From positions 145,897-209,896 of the forward strand of contig NZ_LXYE02000038.1 of assembly GCF_001659685.2 (NCBI RefSeq): a stretch of 64,000 bases of DNA, read 5' to 3'. A program made the translations under genes and the position numbers. Below, piece after piece: positions 17,981 through 26,939 of this stretch (its first letter is position 1; each line of letters opens with the position of its first letter). Source of the DNA: Labilibacter marinus (GTDB lineage: Bacteria > Bacteroidota > Bacteroidia > Bacteroidales > Marinilabiliaceae). Below the pieces are notes generated by a model that searched no databases, had not been told where the DNA came from, and was given only the letters and a program-made list of their open reading frames with translations.

Positions 17981-20311
17981 CTACTTACTCATCTCTGTAT
18001 TTTGTTTTTTAATTCTAGCTTTTTGTTTTTCACTAAGGCCATATTTAAAATATTCTTCAGGCTTACGCAGGTAATTATGATGTTTCATCTCTGGGTCATG
18101 AACATCTCTACTCAAATCACAATCAAAGCGATATAATTCAGAATGCCATCTATCCGCGCCTTCGGATTTAAAATTAATAAAGTGACCTATACCCCACGTT
18201 ATTCCTCGGCCATCTCCATTATCTGCAAAAGCATCAGGAATATAGGCATTGGGACCAACAGGCATCATCTCTGTAATGGACATCACATCAAAATTAACCC
18301 AGTCTTTGGCATATTGAATGGTAAAGTGTTCTGAACCATCTCTTATTGTCAACGAAGCGACACCTTCTTTCCAAGGAAAAAAGCATATTTCGTGACCTGA
18401 ATTTTGAACTGGATTTAAAGGATGCTTTTTAAAAGGTCCCAAGGGATTATCGGCAATCGCCAAACCAATTCCGCTCCAAACCGTTCCTGGCCTATTAAAA
18501 GCCGCCTTATAATAAACATATATTTTACCATCATGTACCAATGGTGTTGGTGCCTGAATGGCAAATTGGTCCCACTCCCCTTTGGCTCCGGTTGGAATCA
18601 CCACATCATTCACGTGCGTCCATGGTCCATCGGGCGAATCGGCATAGGCTACACCCACTGGGCAATAATCTCCTCGTACGCCACTAGGCTCCGTAAAGGC
18701 TTGATAATAGATATAGAATTTTTCTTTAAATTTTAAGATATCTGGTGTTGCAACTGCCCTCCAACCAGGTATTGGAGCTTGAGGACGCGTTACAGCTACA
18801 CCTTGCTCTTCCCAATGAAACCCATCCTTACTCGTAGCATACCACACTTCGGCTAAGTCCCAATCGGTAGTGGGTATCGTATCATTCCAAACCACCTGGT
18901 CACCAACCACCTCCATTACTTTGTAATCTTTAGAAAATCTACCTACTGGCGGAATTGAGGTGTGGCGCTTAGTGTACCACACATAGTATTTTCCATTTTC
19001 GAAAAGGATTTTTGAAGGATCGCGACGAGTAATAGTTGCATCTCCATCATTATAATCGAAACCTGTGAGTTTAGTATACTTAAACTGACTATACAACTCA
19101 TTTTCGGCATTTACATGCGATGGATACTGATTAAAACTCCTATCCAAAGCAGCGCTTAGTTTATAATCAACAGAATATTCCGTTACTTGATAAGGAAAAG
19201 CTTTTGTTCCTGGCTTAGGCGTTTTTAAAGGAATCACCAGCGAATATGAAATTTCACTACCCTTTGGCAGGATGGCAATAATTAAAGCTTTTGGCACTCC
19301 TTTTTCCATGTAAAACTTAGGCATATCAGCCGTTCGTGCTGTTTTTGTTATGGTACCATCTGTCCACTTAATTTCTCCAGCTTTTAATACTAAAAAGTTT
19401 TTGGCAGGCTTCCAGTTCAGTCCCATATCATCGCCTTCAAACAACATGGTTGATCCATCCGGGTAATCGCTCCAAGCCCCGCGCGAATCTTTTGCAATGC
19501 AATAATAATTACCATTAAAAACCCATTCTACATGATCATCAATAGCAAAAGAAGCTGTTGGGTGCGTTATAAAAGGAATGCCGGTGTCTTCAAAAGGCCC
19601 CATAGGCGATCTGGATGTTGCTGTAACATGAACCACCTTTCCATTTTTAAACTTAGGGTGTGGCTCAACATATTTATAGGCCAACAGAAACTTTCCATCA
19701 TTTCGCCTTGATATAGTAGGCGTTGAAGTCATCATTCTATTTCCTGTAACATCAATTAAAGGTTCATCAAAACGCTTCCATTCTCCATTTAAATCATCAG
19801 CCACCGCTACGCCTACGCGTTGATTGTTACGGTTTACCCACCACTCTTTATCTTTATATAAAGGCATTCTATCATCAGGTGTTTCATCCCAATAACCACT
19901 TCCTCGGTTTCCCATATGATATAAATAATACTTTCCATCATACTCCATTACATGTGGGTTATGGGTACAATCTCCATCCCAGTATTGCTTACCTCGGGCT
20001 GGTAGTACCACATTTTTAAACGTATAAGGACCTGTTAAATGATCGGATACAGCGTGAGCAATCTCAGAATGTGTTACCCATCCATGATGGCCACGACTCT
20101 TAAGCCAACGCGAATATATGGCATGGTACTTACCATCTTTTCCTTTAAGAATATTAGTACCCCAAACATTATAGTCCTCTTCTTCAATAATATTGGCTTT
20201 ATCAAACTTATCGGGAAGCAGATCGGCAAAGTTAAATTCTTCTTGTGCAAATACTTGAATTGACACCAACATCAAGCAAATCCATACCACACTAATCAAT
20301 TTCTTATTCAT
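17981..20311 (-). CDS. tandem GH43/GH117-clan beta-propeller hydrolase
   Basis: The 776-residue exported protein (signal about 1-22) consists of two five-bladed-propeller-like halves (about 30-395 and 400-760). The C-terminal half keeps what looks like a GH117-type triad: D431 in RRDPSKILFENGKYYVWYT, D524 in ATPDILKFKEKFYIYYQ, and H640-E641 in NSGHEICFF. It also carries GPNAYIPDAFADNGDGRGITWG. The corresponding positions of the N-terminal half read WGTNILKG, STPTISRR and DDHVEWVF, so that half seems to have lost the acids and may bind substrate or stabilise the protein. GH117 enzymes remove terminal 3,6-anhydro-galactose from agar-type oligosaccharides; by analogy this would act on a red-algal galactan. 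Family relation is fairly safe, activity inferred. Confidence 0.7.
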   Translation of the reverse strand: MNKKLISVVWICLMLVSIQVFAQEEFNFADLLPDKFDKANIIEEEDYNVWGTNILKGKDGKYHAIYSRWLKSRGHHGWVTHSEIAHAVSDHLTGPYTFKNVVLPARGKQYWDGDCTHNPHVMEYDGKYYLYHMGNRGSGYWDETPDDRMPLYKDKEWWVNRNNQRVGVAVADDLNGEWKRFDEPLIDVTGNRMMTSTPTISRRNDGKFLLAYKYVEPHPKFKNGKVVHVTATSRSPMGPFEDTGIPFITHPTASFAIDDHVEWVFNGNYYCIAKDSRGAWSDYPDGSTMLFEGDDMGLNWKPAKNFLVLKAGEIKWTDGTITKTARTADMPKFYMEKGVPKALIIAILPKGSEISYSLVIPLKTPKPGTKAFPYQVTEYSVDYKLSAALDRSFNQYPSHVNAENELYSQFKYTKLTGFDYNDGDATITRRDPSKILFENGKYYVWYTKRHTSIPPVGRFSKDYKVMEVVGDQVVWNDTIPTTDWDLAEVWYATSKDGFHWEEQGVAVTRPQAPIPGWRAVATPDILKFKEKFYIYYQAFTEPSGVRGDYCPVGVAYADSPDGPWTHVNDVVIPTGAKGEWDQFAIQAPTPLVHDGKIYVYYKAAFNRPGTVWSGIGLAIADNPLGPFKKHPLNPVQNSGHEICFFPWKEGVASLTIRDGSEHFTIQYAKDWVNFDVMSITEMMPVGPNAYIPDAFADNGDGRGITWGIGHFINFKSEGADRWHSELYRFDCDLSRDVHDPEMKHHNYLRKPEEYFKYGLSEKQKARIKKQNTEMSK

Positions 20312-20389
20312 GTGTTTGTTTTAATGGTTATTAGTTAACGAAAATATACTTCATATTTAAATATCTTATTCATATTTGTAACTAAAGCT

Positions 20390-20438
20390 AAAAAAAGACT
20401 ATTATTTTTACGGAAACGTTTTCGCAAAAACAATAGTC
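20390..20438 (-). terminator. strong terminator of sulfatase 2
   Basis: In the minus-strand RNA an arm beginning GACUAUUGUUUUUGCG pairs with the arm ending CGUAAAAAUAAUAGUC (16 pairs, two of them G-U) and is followed by seven U (20396-20390). It lies 16 bases after the stop at 20454. The centre contains GGAAACGTTTTC (plus strand, 20412-20423), a near-palindrome resembling LacI/CcpA-type operators. Confidence 0.75.
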
Positions 20439-20453
20439 CTAGATCCTTTTAAA

Positions 20454-22310
20454 TTACAACTGAGGAATAATTTCTTTAGGAATATCTAACTTTTTATTAT
20501 CAGCTCCTCCAGCAAAATTACTAATGGCGTAGCTATTGGGCTTTGTCCAATCACACTCAACACGCCTATCTCCTAAAACTATATTTCCTAGTTTATTTCT
20601 AAACCAATCGGCAAGTTTTATATAGTCTTTATCATTAGCCAAATTATTCATCTCCAAAGGATCGTTACGCAAATCATATAACGCCATATCGGCCTTTGGT
20701 CTTTCGCAAGTGAGCGCCCACATGATATCCTTATTTACATTTTCTGAAGTTGCCACATCCCACCTATCGCGGGTTCTCATGCTGAATGCAAAATCCTTTC
20801 CTCTAATATACGCCCTATGTCCGCAAACTACATTAACCTCGCCTACGGCATATTCTCGATTATTCTTTGTTGGATTTGAGATAACTTCCTGCAAGTCGTA
20901 TCCATCCAAATACGCATACTTATCTTGTTGTATATTAATTCCAGCTGCTGCTAACATTGTTGGTGTAAAATCGACAAATTCAATGATATCATCTACAACT
21001 TTTCCTGTAGGAATCTTGGCTTTATCAGATGAAACTACAATAGCAGCATCCTGAACGGATTGCTTCCATGGCCCAAACTTTGCCATAATACCTTGTTCTC
21101 CAAGATGCCAACCATGATCGCCTACCGTAAATATGATTAGGTATTCTTGATTGTTTGTAGAACAATATTCCTTAAACGCCTTAACAGACTCTCCAATCAA
21201 CGCATCTCCATATGCACAAAACGCATAGTAATCTTGAATCGCTTGCAGTTTTTCTTTATCCGTTAGCTGATCGGCTTTACATTCATTATAAAGAGTTACC
21301 AGTTGCGGTGGAAAGTTAGACAGTTCATCTGTACTAAACTCCGGAATATTATATTTCTTCTTTTTAAACTGATCTCTGAATTCCTTTGGAGGAAGAACAG
21401 GCGTATGTGGCCATGTAAAGCCAATATTCACCATCAAAGGTTGACCAGACTTAGCACCTTCGGCATTTTTTCCTGCTAATGTTTTAAATGCCTTATCCTG
21501 ATTTTTTAGATAGTTTTTAAATTCAGTTACCACATGACTATCTAAAGTTTTTCCCATTGGGTGCGGATTAACTCCTCCTAATATTAAGCCTTGATTAGGT
21601 CTGGTGTATGCTCTTAAAATATCAAAGTCCTCTTCTACTTTAGCTTTTAGCTGTTGATCTTTCAAGGGAATTTCTCCATCACGTTGTTGTTTTCGGTAAC
21701 TTACTTTTTCTCCATTGGGATAAATAACTGTTTCATCAGAATAAATAACTTCAAATATTCCATCTGGGAATTCATACTTTCCACCACTCGTAAAAATATC
21801 TCCTAATCCTGCGTGGTTTATATCTCTGCCAAAACTTATGGTATAGTCGTAAAAGGAAAGATCCCCTTTATCTCCTTTAATTCCCCATCCCGTTTTACCA
21901 AAAACTGCAGTTCCGTATCCATATTCCCGTAAGGATTGAGAAACCGTTGGTTTAACATGATCTGCCTTTTGATGAGATTTAAACTTATAATGCCCACTGC
22001 GAAAAGGATACCTGCCTGATTGCATAGAACTACGAGATGGGGTGCACATAGGCGAATTACAGTAAGCATGTGTAAATAACACACCTTCTGCTGCTAACCT
22101 ATCTATATTAGGTGATGATACATACCCTAAATTACTTTCACTCTTACCTGTTGTGGCTTGGTTATAACACTCTAAGGCATCAGCTCTATGATCATCTGTT
22201 ATTATCCAAAGTATATTGGGTTGATTTGATTGAGCATTTAGCTTAATAAAGTATACTAACATTATAAGAAATGACAATATAAAAGCACGTTTGAATCTAG
22301 CTATATACAT
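20454..22310 (-). CDS. sulfatase (family S1, Cys-type) 2
   Basis: The 618-residue exported protein (signal about 1-26) is a large S1 sulfatase: NILWIITDDHRADALECYN with D39/D40 as metal ligands, the signature C-T-P-S-R at 89-93 within NSPMCTPSRSSMQSGRYPFRSG, GKTGWGIKGDKG, and TVGDHGWHLGEQGIMAKFGPWKQSVQDAAIV. It needs formylglycine maturation of C89. The extra insert at about 160-290 makes it longer than sulfatases 1 and 3, which suggests a different glycan position or chain length. It is divergent from the regulator gene at 22477, with a 166-base shared upstream region, and ends in a strong terminator, so it is probably a single-gene transcript. Confidence 0.92.
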   Translation of the reverse strand: MYIARFKRAFILSFLIMLVYFIKLNAQSNQPNILWIITDDHRADALECYNQATTGKSESNLGYVSSPNIDRLAAEGVLFTHAYCNSPMCTPSRSSMQSGRYPFRSGHYKFKSHQKADHVKPTVSQSLREYGYGTAVFGKTGWGIKGDKGDLSFYDYTISFGRDINHAGLGDIFTSGGKYEFPDGIFEVIYSDETVIYPNGEKVSYRKQQRDGEIPLKDQQLKAKVEEDFDILRAYTRPNQGLILGGVNPHPMGKTLDSHVVTEFKNYLKNQDKAFKTLAGKNAEGAKSGQPLMVNIGFTWPHTPVLPPKEFRDQFKKKKYNIPEFSTDELSNFPPQLVTLYNECKADQLTDKEKLQAIQDYYAFCAYGDALIGESVKAFKEYCSTNNQEYLIIFTVGDHGWHLGEQGIMAKFGPWKQSVQDAAIVVSSDKAKIPTGKVVDDIIEFVDFTPTMLAAAGINIQQDKYAYLDGYDLQEVISNPTKNNREYAVGEVNVVCGHRAYIRGKDFAFSMRTRDRWDVATSENVNKDIMWALTCERPKADMALYDLRNDPLEMNNLANDKDYIKLADWFRNKLGNIVLGDRRVECDWTKPNSYAISNFAGGADNKKLDIPKEIIPQL

Positions 22311-22339
22311 ATTGTATAGTTTTCGTTTAAAATCTATTT

Positions 22340-22347
22340 CAAAAATA
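22340..22347 (-). promoter_or_regulatory. promoter -7 element of sulfatase 2
   Basis: On the minus strand TATTTTTG (22347-22340) matches TAnnTTTG, 30 bases before the ATG. No -33 TTG is present at the usual spacing, so it may need an activator. Confidence 0.4.
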
Positions 22348-22476
22348 CTCTAAATCAATTCGGTTTATTATAAATTACCATATACAAATACTATACACTC
22401 TACTATAAATCCATATAATTAATTTCTACAATATTTTTTTTAAGTACTTTTATCACCTCTAACTAAATAAAAGATT

Positions 22477-24102
22477 ATGAACCTATTTATCAAGAACTTA
22501 AAACCCAAACCATCCTTTATAATCATATCTATATTTTTTATTAGCACTTCAATTATTGCATCTAATTCTATATACAGAGCTAAAGACAGTTATACAGATG
22601 AATTAAAAAAGAGCATTACAGATTCAGTTGAGACAAACTCAAAAAAAAATAATAGAACCGCAATACTACCTTCCAAAAAAGATACCTTAGAAAGAATAGC
22701 TGAGCTGATTATTGAAGCTAAGCAAAATCAAAATATCGGTAAGTACAGTACATCATTTAATGATTTATGGGAAGGCCTTTATTTAGCAAATTCTTCCAAC
22801 AATAATCAATCAGTCATTAAAATTCATACCATGCTATCAAAGCTCTATGTGAGTTTTAATTTGAACGATGCAGCGTTAATTCATCTTCAGCAAGGCTTGA
22901 ACATAGCGAAGAAAATTCCTGAAGACGACCCAAATTTCGCCTCCAATTTAATTGCTACTTACATGAATTTAGGCATACGCCAGCGTAGCATGGGTAATTA
23001 CCAAATGGCCTTAAATTATCTTGACACCTGCTTAATGATTGAAAACCAATTTGAAGAAAAAGAAATTTCTTTACCTTTTTTTGATGCTGAAATTGGTTAC
23101 GTACATATGAAAACAGACAAGTTGGAAAGTGCTTATAAATTCTTGACCAGAGCTTACCAAGGGGTTTATGAAAAAAAGGTAAATTATAAACCTAACTTAT
23201 ACCTATATCTGGGTGAGTACCATTTAAAAACCAATAATAGAGATAGTGCCGTTTATTATTTTAATAAATCGATTGATTACATTAAGAAAAACAAAGGTGA
23301 CCTAGCTTTGCTGCCAGAAGCATATTTGTTATTATCCAACATTTATAAAGAACAAAAAAAATATCACAAGGCGCTTATATATTTAAATCATCATAAGGAA
23401 ATAAAGGACAGCCTAATTGAATTTCAGTTGAATGCAAACAGTGATTTATTTGAAGTTAAAAACTCTTATTTAAAGTCTATTAAAGAAAAAGATAACTATA
23501 TAATAAGTCAGCAACAGGAGTTAGATTACCAAAAGCAAATTCAATCTCGATTAAAAATAATATCTATATTAATAATACTGTTAGGCATTGCCGCCTTTGC
23601 TGTTGTACGTATCCGATTAAAGCTAAAGAAAACCTTACTGGAAAAAAACACTTCTGAGTTAGAGGCTAAACTAAGCGAGAAAAAGATAAAAGGAGAAGTT
23701 GAACTAAAGAGCAAAGAGTTGACTTCCTACGCACTACAGATGATAGATAAGGACACAGCTATTGATGAATTACTTGATATATTAAAAAAGGAAGCTCCTT
23801 CGAGTTATAAGCCTTTACAAATAAAATATAAAAAGGGCGCAAAAGACTTATGGGATCAGTTTAACCTGCGCTTTACAGAAGTAAATACCGTATTCTATAA
23901 TAAATTAAATACAAAACACCCAGACCTAAGCCCAACGGAGAGGAAACATTGTGCTTTGATAAAACTAAATTTTGGCACTAAAGAAATGGCCCGCATACTA
24001 AATATTGCACCTCACAGTGTGCACATTACACGCTCTAGGATGAGAAAAAAGATGGGTCTTGATCGATCTGAAAGTCTGGAAAAATATATAGCAAACCTGT
24101 AA
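22477..24102 (+). CDS. membrane-spanning TPR sensor with C-terminal LuxR-like HTH (regulator 1)
   Basis: The 541-residue protein has an N-terminal signal or span (about 12-30), tetratricopeptide-like repeats (about 70-310, for example YMNLGIRQRSMGNYQMALNYLDTCL and YLYLGEYHLKTNNRDSAVYYFNKSI), a second span at 361-378, a charged coiled coil, and a C-terminal helix-turn-helix (about 485-541, LSPTERKHCALIKLNFGTKEMARILNIAPHSVHITRSRMRKKMGL). This predicts a one-component regulator: the repeats outside the cytoplasm, the DNA-binding domain inside. It is divergent from sulfatase 2 and convergent with GH16, so it probably controls these genes. A related copy is at 26940-28586. Confidence 0.85.
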   Translation: MNLFIKNLKPKPSFIIISIFFISTSIIASNSIYRAKDSYTDELKKSITDSVETNSKKNNRTAILPSKKDTLERIAELIIEAKQNQNIGKYSTSFNDLWEGLYLANSSNNNQSVIKIHTMLSKLYVSFNLNDAALIHLQQGLNIAKKIPEDDPNFASNLIATYMNLGIRQRSMGNYQMALNYLDTCLMIENQFEEKEISLPFFDAEIGYVHMKTDKLESAYKFLTRAYQGVYEKKVNYKPNLYLYLGEYHLKTNNRDSAVYYFNKSIDYIKKNKGDLALLPEAYLLLSNIYKEQKKYHKALIYLNHHKEIKDSLIEFQLNANSDLFEVKNSYLKSIKEKDNYIISQQQELDYQKQIQSRLKIISILIILLGIAAFAVVRIRLKLKKTLLEKNTSELEAKLSEKKIKGEVELKSKELTSYALQMIDKDTAIDELLDILKKEAPSSYKPLQIKYKKGAKDLWDQFNLRFTEVNTVFYNKLNTKHPDLSPTERKHCALIKLNFGTKEMARILNIAPHSVHITRSRMRKKMGLDRSESLEKYIANL

Positions 24103-24120
24103 AACAATTGGTGGTTATAC

Positions 24121-24160
24121 AAAAAACGCAAGGAAATCATCTATGTCCTTGCGTTTTTTT
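24121..24160. terminator. bidirectional terminator between regulator 1 and GH16
   Basis: AAAAAACGCAAGGA (24121-24134) and its exact complement (24146-24159) flank an 11-base loop. T-runs occur on both strands, so it serves the plus-strand regulator and the minus-strand GH16 gene, whose stops are 18 and 22 bases away. Confidence 0.9.
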
Positions 24161-24181
24161 TCGTTTATAATTTGTATCAAA

Positions 24182-25054
24182 CTATTTCTTATCCTTAACC
24201 AACTCATAAGTATGTATCCAATCTACATACATGGTGTTTATATTATCGTTAGATAAATCTTTTTTATCAGCTATACCTCCTGTCCAAGTATCTTTACTGG
24301 TCCACAGATCCCAAATAATATTTTGCTTACGAGTAAATACCTGCTTCGACTGGACACTTCCTGCTTCTTCTCCATTAATATAAAACTGAATATTGTGCTC
24401 ATCTTTCCACCAACATCCTAAAACTTGGTAATCTTCATTCCACTTTTTTCCTTTAGCAGGGTTATCATCCGACAACTTACGATTATCAAAGTTTCCATGA
24501 TGCCTTTCGGTATCTCCGTCTTTCACAACAAAATATTGCGAATACATGGTATACGGCCTATCCTTCTGGTCAATAAAAGATGGTTTTGAATTATGCTCAC
24601 AAATATCTATTTCATCTCTATTATTACTATTGCCATTGTTTAACCAATATGTACTAAAGGCTGAAATATCAGATGTCTTCATTCTACATTCAGTGTACAT
24701 CGGAAATCTTATTTGTTTTTTAGACATTACCCTAGAAGTCTCAAACCAACGACCATCCTTATCTTGCGATACCGATTTATCTAATGTGGCTTTTATCCAT
24801 AAATTACCTTCTGCTACTCCAGAATTTTCTGCTTTCATTTGAACAGGAACACCATAATTCCAAAGAGACTTACCCCATTTAGAAGAATCCCAAAAATCAA
24901 ATTCATCACTTAACTCAGGTACAACTTTCCACACCTTACCTTCTGGAGCAGATGGCTGAGCCATCAAATTATGGTTTATAAAAAGAACTAATACCATAAT
25001 GCCTATAAAGAATCTCTCTTTTCCAGAAATAAGGTTATTTCTTACATGTTTCAT
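24182..25054 (-). CDS. GH16-family endo-acting glycoside hydrolase
   Basis: The 290-residue exported enzyme (signal about 1-32, ending NLMAQ) has the GH16 core. The catalytic motif EIDICE sits at 148-153, giving E148 nucleophile, D150 and E153 acid/base. It has the ExDxxE spacing shared by agarases, porphyranases, kappa-carrageenases and laminarinases, not the shorter lichenase form. The upstream VAEGNLWIKAT strand, ECRMKTSDISAFSTYWLNN and the closing MYVDWIHTYELV are typical. With sulfatases and a GH117-like gene nearby, a sulfated galactan is more likely than beta-glucan, but this is inference. There is no sorting domain or CBM; the size equals a single catalytic domain. Confidence 0.9.
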   Translation of the reverse strand: MKHVRNNLISGKERFFIGIMVLVLFINHNLMAQPSAPEGKVWKVVPELSDEFDFWDSSKWGKSLWNYGVPVQMKAENSGVAEGNLWIKATLDKSVSQDKDGRWFETSRVMSKKQIRFPMYTECRMKTSDISAFSTYWLNNGNSNNRDEIDICEHNSKPSFIDQKDRPYTMYSQYFVVKDGDTERHHGNFDNRKLSDDNPAKGKKWNEDYQVLGCWWKDEHNIQFYINGEEAGSVQSKQVFTRKQNIIWDLWTSKDTWTGGIADKKDLSNDNINTMYVDWIHTYELVKDKK

Positions 25055-25243
25055 ATTAATCAGTTTTGTATGGTTTTAAATTACTTAGCAATAAACCATA
25101 ATAATTTATGATTGTGGGGTTGTAAAAGAAAACCATACAAAGGAGTTTTTAATTGTCTAGTTTAAATTCATGTTTACTTTCTAAAATATTAAGTTTTTAA
25201 AAACTCATTATTTATTGATTTGGCAAAGGCTATATTTCTAATT

Positions 25244-26674
25244 TTATTTATTCAACTCATCTAACACAGGAGTTCTTTTTACATCCATTCTCTCCATGGC
25301 ATTTACTTCATACAGGCGCTTCAATTGCCATAGTGGTCGCTCCAGCTCACCTTCCCATTCCCACAATAATTTAAACATTTCTCTTACTTTTTCAGGATGC
25401 TTATGTGCTAAGTTGTTACTCTCCGAAATATCTTTAGTAATATTATATAACTCTGCTGGTCTGTCTGGATAGCGTAACATTTTCCAATCACCTTGACGTA
25501 CAACACCTCTGTTTTCTTTTTTCCAAAATAATAATTCATGAGGATCCGACTTATTTTCACCAGTTACATATGGAATTAAATCAACCCCATCGATATCTTT
25601 AATCTTTTTTGCATCACCTCCAGCTACATTTACAAAAGTAGGAAGCATATCTAACATACTTACAGAAGGATTATACTGAGTTCCTGGCTTTATCACATTG
25701 GGTAATTTCATGATACAAGGAACTCGAATTCCTCCTTCCAGGTGATTGGATTTACATCCACTTAATGGATAGTTACAAGTCTTTGATCCATCTGGGCCTC
25801 CATTATCGTTTGAAAAGATTACCAAGGTATTCTCTTCTAAACCAAGCTCTTTTAGTTTTGCCAAAATATTACCACAGGCTCTATCTAAAGCTACATTCAT
25901 GGCGGCCAACGTTTTACGGCGACCAGTTAGGCCTAATCCTTCAACCTGTGCTAAATCCTCCTTAGTGGCTTGCATTGGTGTATGAACGGCATTAAACGAA
26001 ACATACATAAAAAATGGTTTCTTTTGATTTCTTTCCATAAAATCGCAAGCTTCATCAGCAATTGCATCCGTCAGATACTTCTCAGGTTCTTCATACACAC
26101 CAATACCTCTTTCCATCCTATCTTCAGGTTTATCTGCTGCCTGCTTTTGTGTTAAAGGGAAAAACGATCTGGCTCCACCCCTAAAACCGTAAAACTCATC
26201 AAATCCTCGATGCAATGGATGATACCTATCTGCATTTCCAAGATGCCATTTTCCTAAGATAATAGAAGTATAACCTAATGGATCTAGATAATCGGCAATC
26301 GTTTTCTCATTTAAAGGCATTCCCATTTCATCACCCATCAATTTAGAAGAATGACTCATGTACCCAGGCACATTATTTTCTTCGATACCAAAGCGTTGCT
26401 GATATTTTCCTGTTATTAATCCTGCACGAGAAGGACCACAAACCGCTGCTGTTGTATAGGCCTGTTTAAAAACTACGCCTTCTGAAGCTAACTTGTCTAA
26501 ATGCGGTGTTTTAAATGTTTTACTTCCTTGAAAACCAAAATCGTGATATCCTGCGTCATCCGAAAATAGAAAAACAATATTTGTTTCCTGAGCATTAATA
26601 TTAGATGTTATTGTACATACTACTATCAAGCAAACCCCAAACAGCTTACTTATAACTTTAGTCTTTTTTTCCAT
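25244..26674 (-). CDS. sulfatase (family S1, Cys-type) 3
   Basis: The 476-residue exported protein (signal about 1-29) is a compact arylsulfatase-A-like enzyme: NIVFLFSDDAGYHDFGFQG with D39/D40, the signature C-G-P-S-R at 79-83 in TTAAVCGPSRAGLITGKYQQRFG, GKWHLGNADRYHPLHRGFDEFYGF, and FSNDNGGPDGSKTCNYPLSGCKSNHLEGGIRVPCI. All metal and sulfate-binding motifs of the family look intact. C79 needs conversion to formylglycine. Divergent from regulator 2 at 26940 and 189 bases upstream of GH16 on the same strand, it may be transcribed together with GH16. Sulfate position and sugar unknown. Confidence 0.92.
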   Translation of the reverse strand: MEKKTKVISKLFGVCLIVVCTITSNINAQETNIVFLFSDDAGYHDFGFQGSKTFKTPHLDKLASEGVVFKQAYTTAAVCGPSRAGLITGKYQQRFGIEENNVPGYMSHSSKLMGDEMGMPLNEKTIADYLDPLGYTSIILGKWHLGNADRYHPLHRGFDEFYGFRGGARSFFPLTQKQAADKPEDRMERGIGVYEEPEKYLTDAIADEACDFMERNQKKPFFMYVSFNAVHTPMQATKEDLAQVEGLGLTGRRKTLAAMNVALDRACGNILAKLKELGLEENTLVIFSNDNGGPDGSKTCNYPLSGCKSNHLEGGIRVPCIMKLPNVIKPGTQYNPSVSMLDMLPTFVNVAGGDAKKIKDIDGVDLIPYVTGENKSDPHELLFWKKENRGVVRQGDWKMLRYPDRPAELYNITKDISESNNLAHKHPEKVREMFKLLWEWEGELERPLWQLKRLYEVNAMERMDVKRTPVLDELNK

Positions 26675-26872
26675 TCTAAATATATTATTAATAGGTTATA
26701 ATTACATCTGCAATCAGGTAGCATTTCACTACCGATACTTACTACATAAATCCACCTCCTAAAGTATCAACTTATAAAAACTTTCATAATAGAATTGCAC
26801 GAACACTTCATAGACACAATGTTAAAAACAATAGACTCTCAATAGACATACAACATTAACAATCAACACATA

Positions 26873-26903
26873 TTGCTGATATTTAATATTTAGCATATCT
26901 TTG
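26873..26903 (+). promoter_or_regulatory. promoter of regulator 2
   Basis: TATCTTTG (26896-26903) is a full match to TAnnTTTG, with TTG (26873-26875) 20 bases upstream. The start of transcription near 26910 rules out the TTG codon at 26901 as the translation start and supports the ATG at 26940. Confidence 0.65.
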
Positions 26904-26939
26904 CTTGAGTACCAATATATAAACATAGCAATATTCAAC

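Noticed and set aside
26901..26939. TTG start of regulator 2 at 26901
   Set aside because: It overlaps the TAnnTTTG promoter element, so it would not be transcribed in full.
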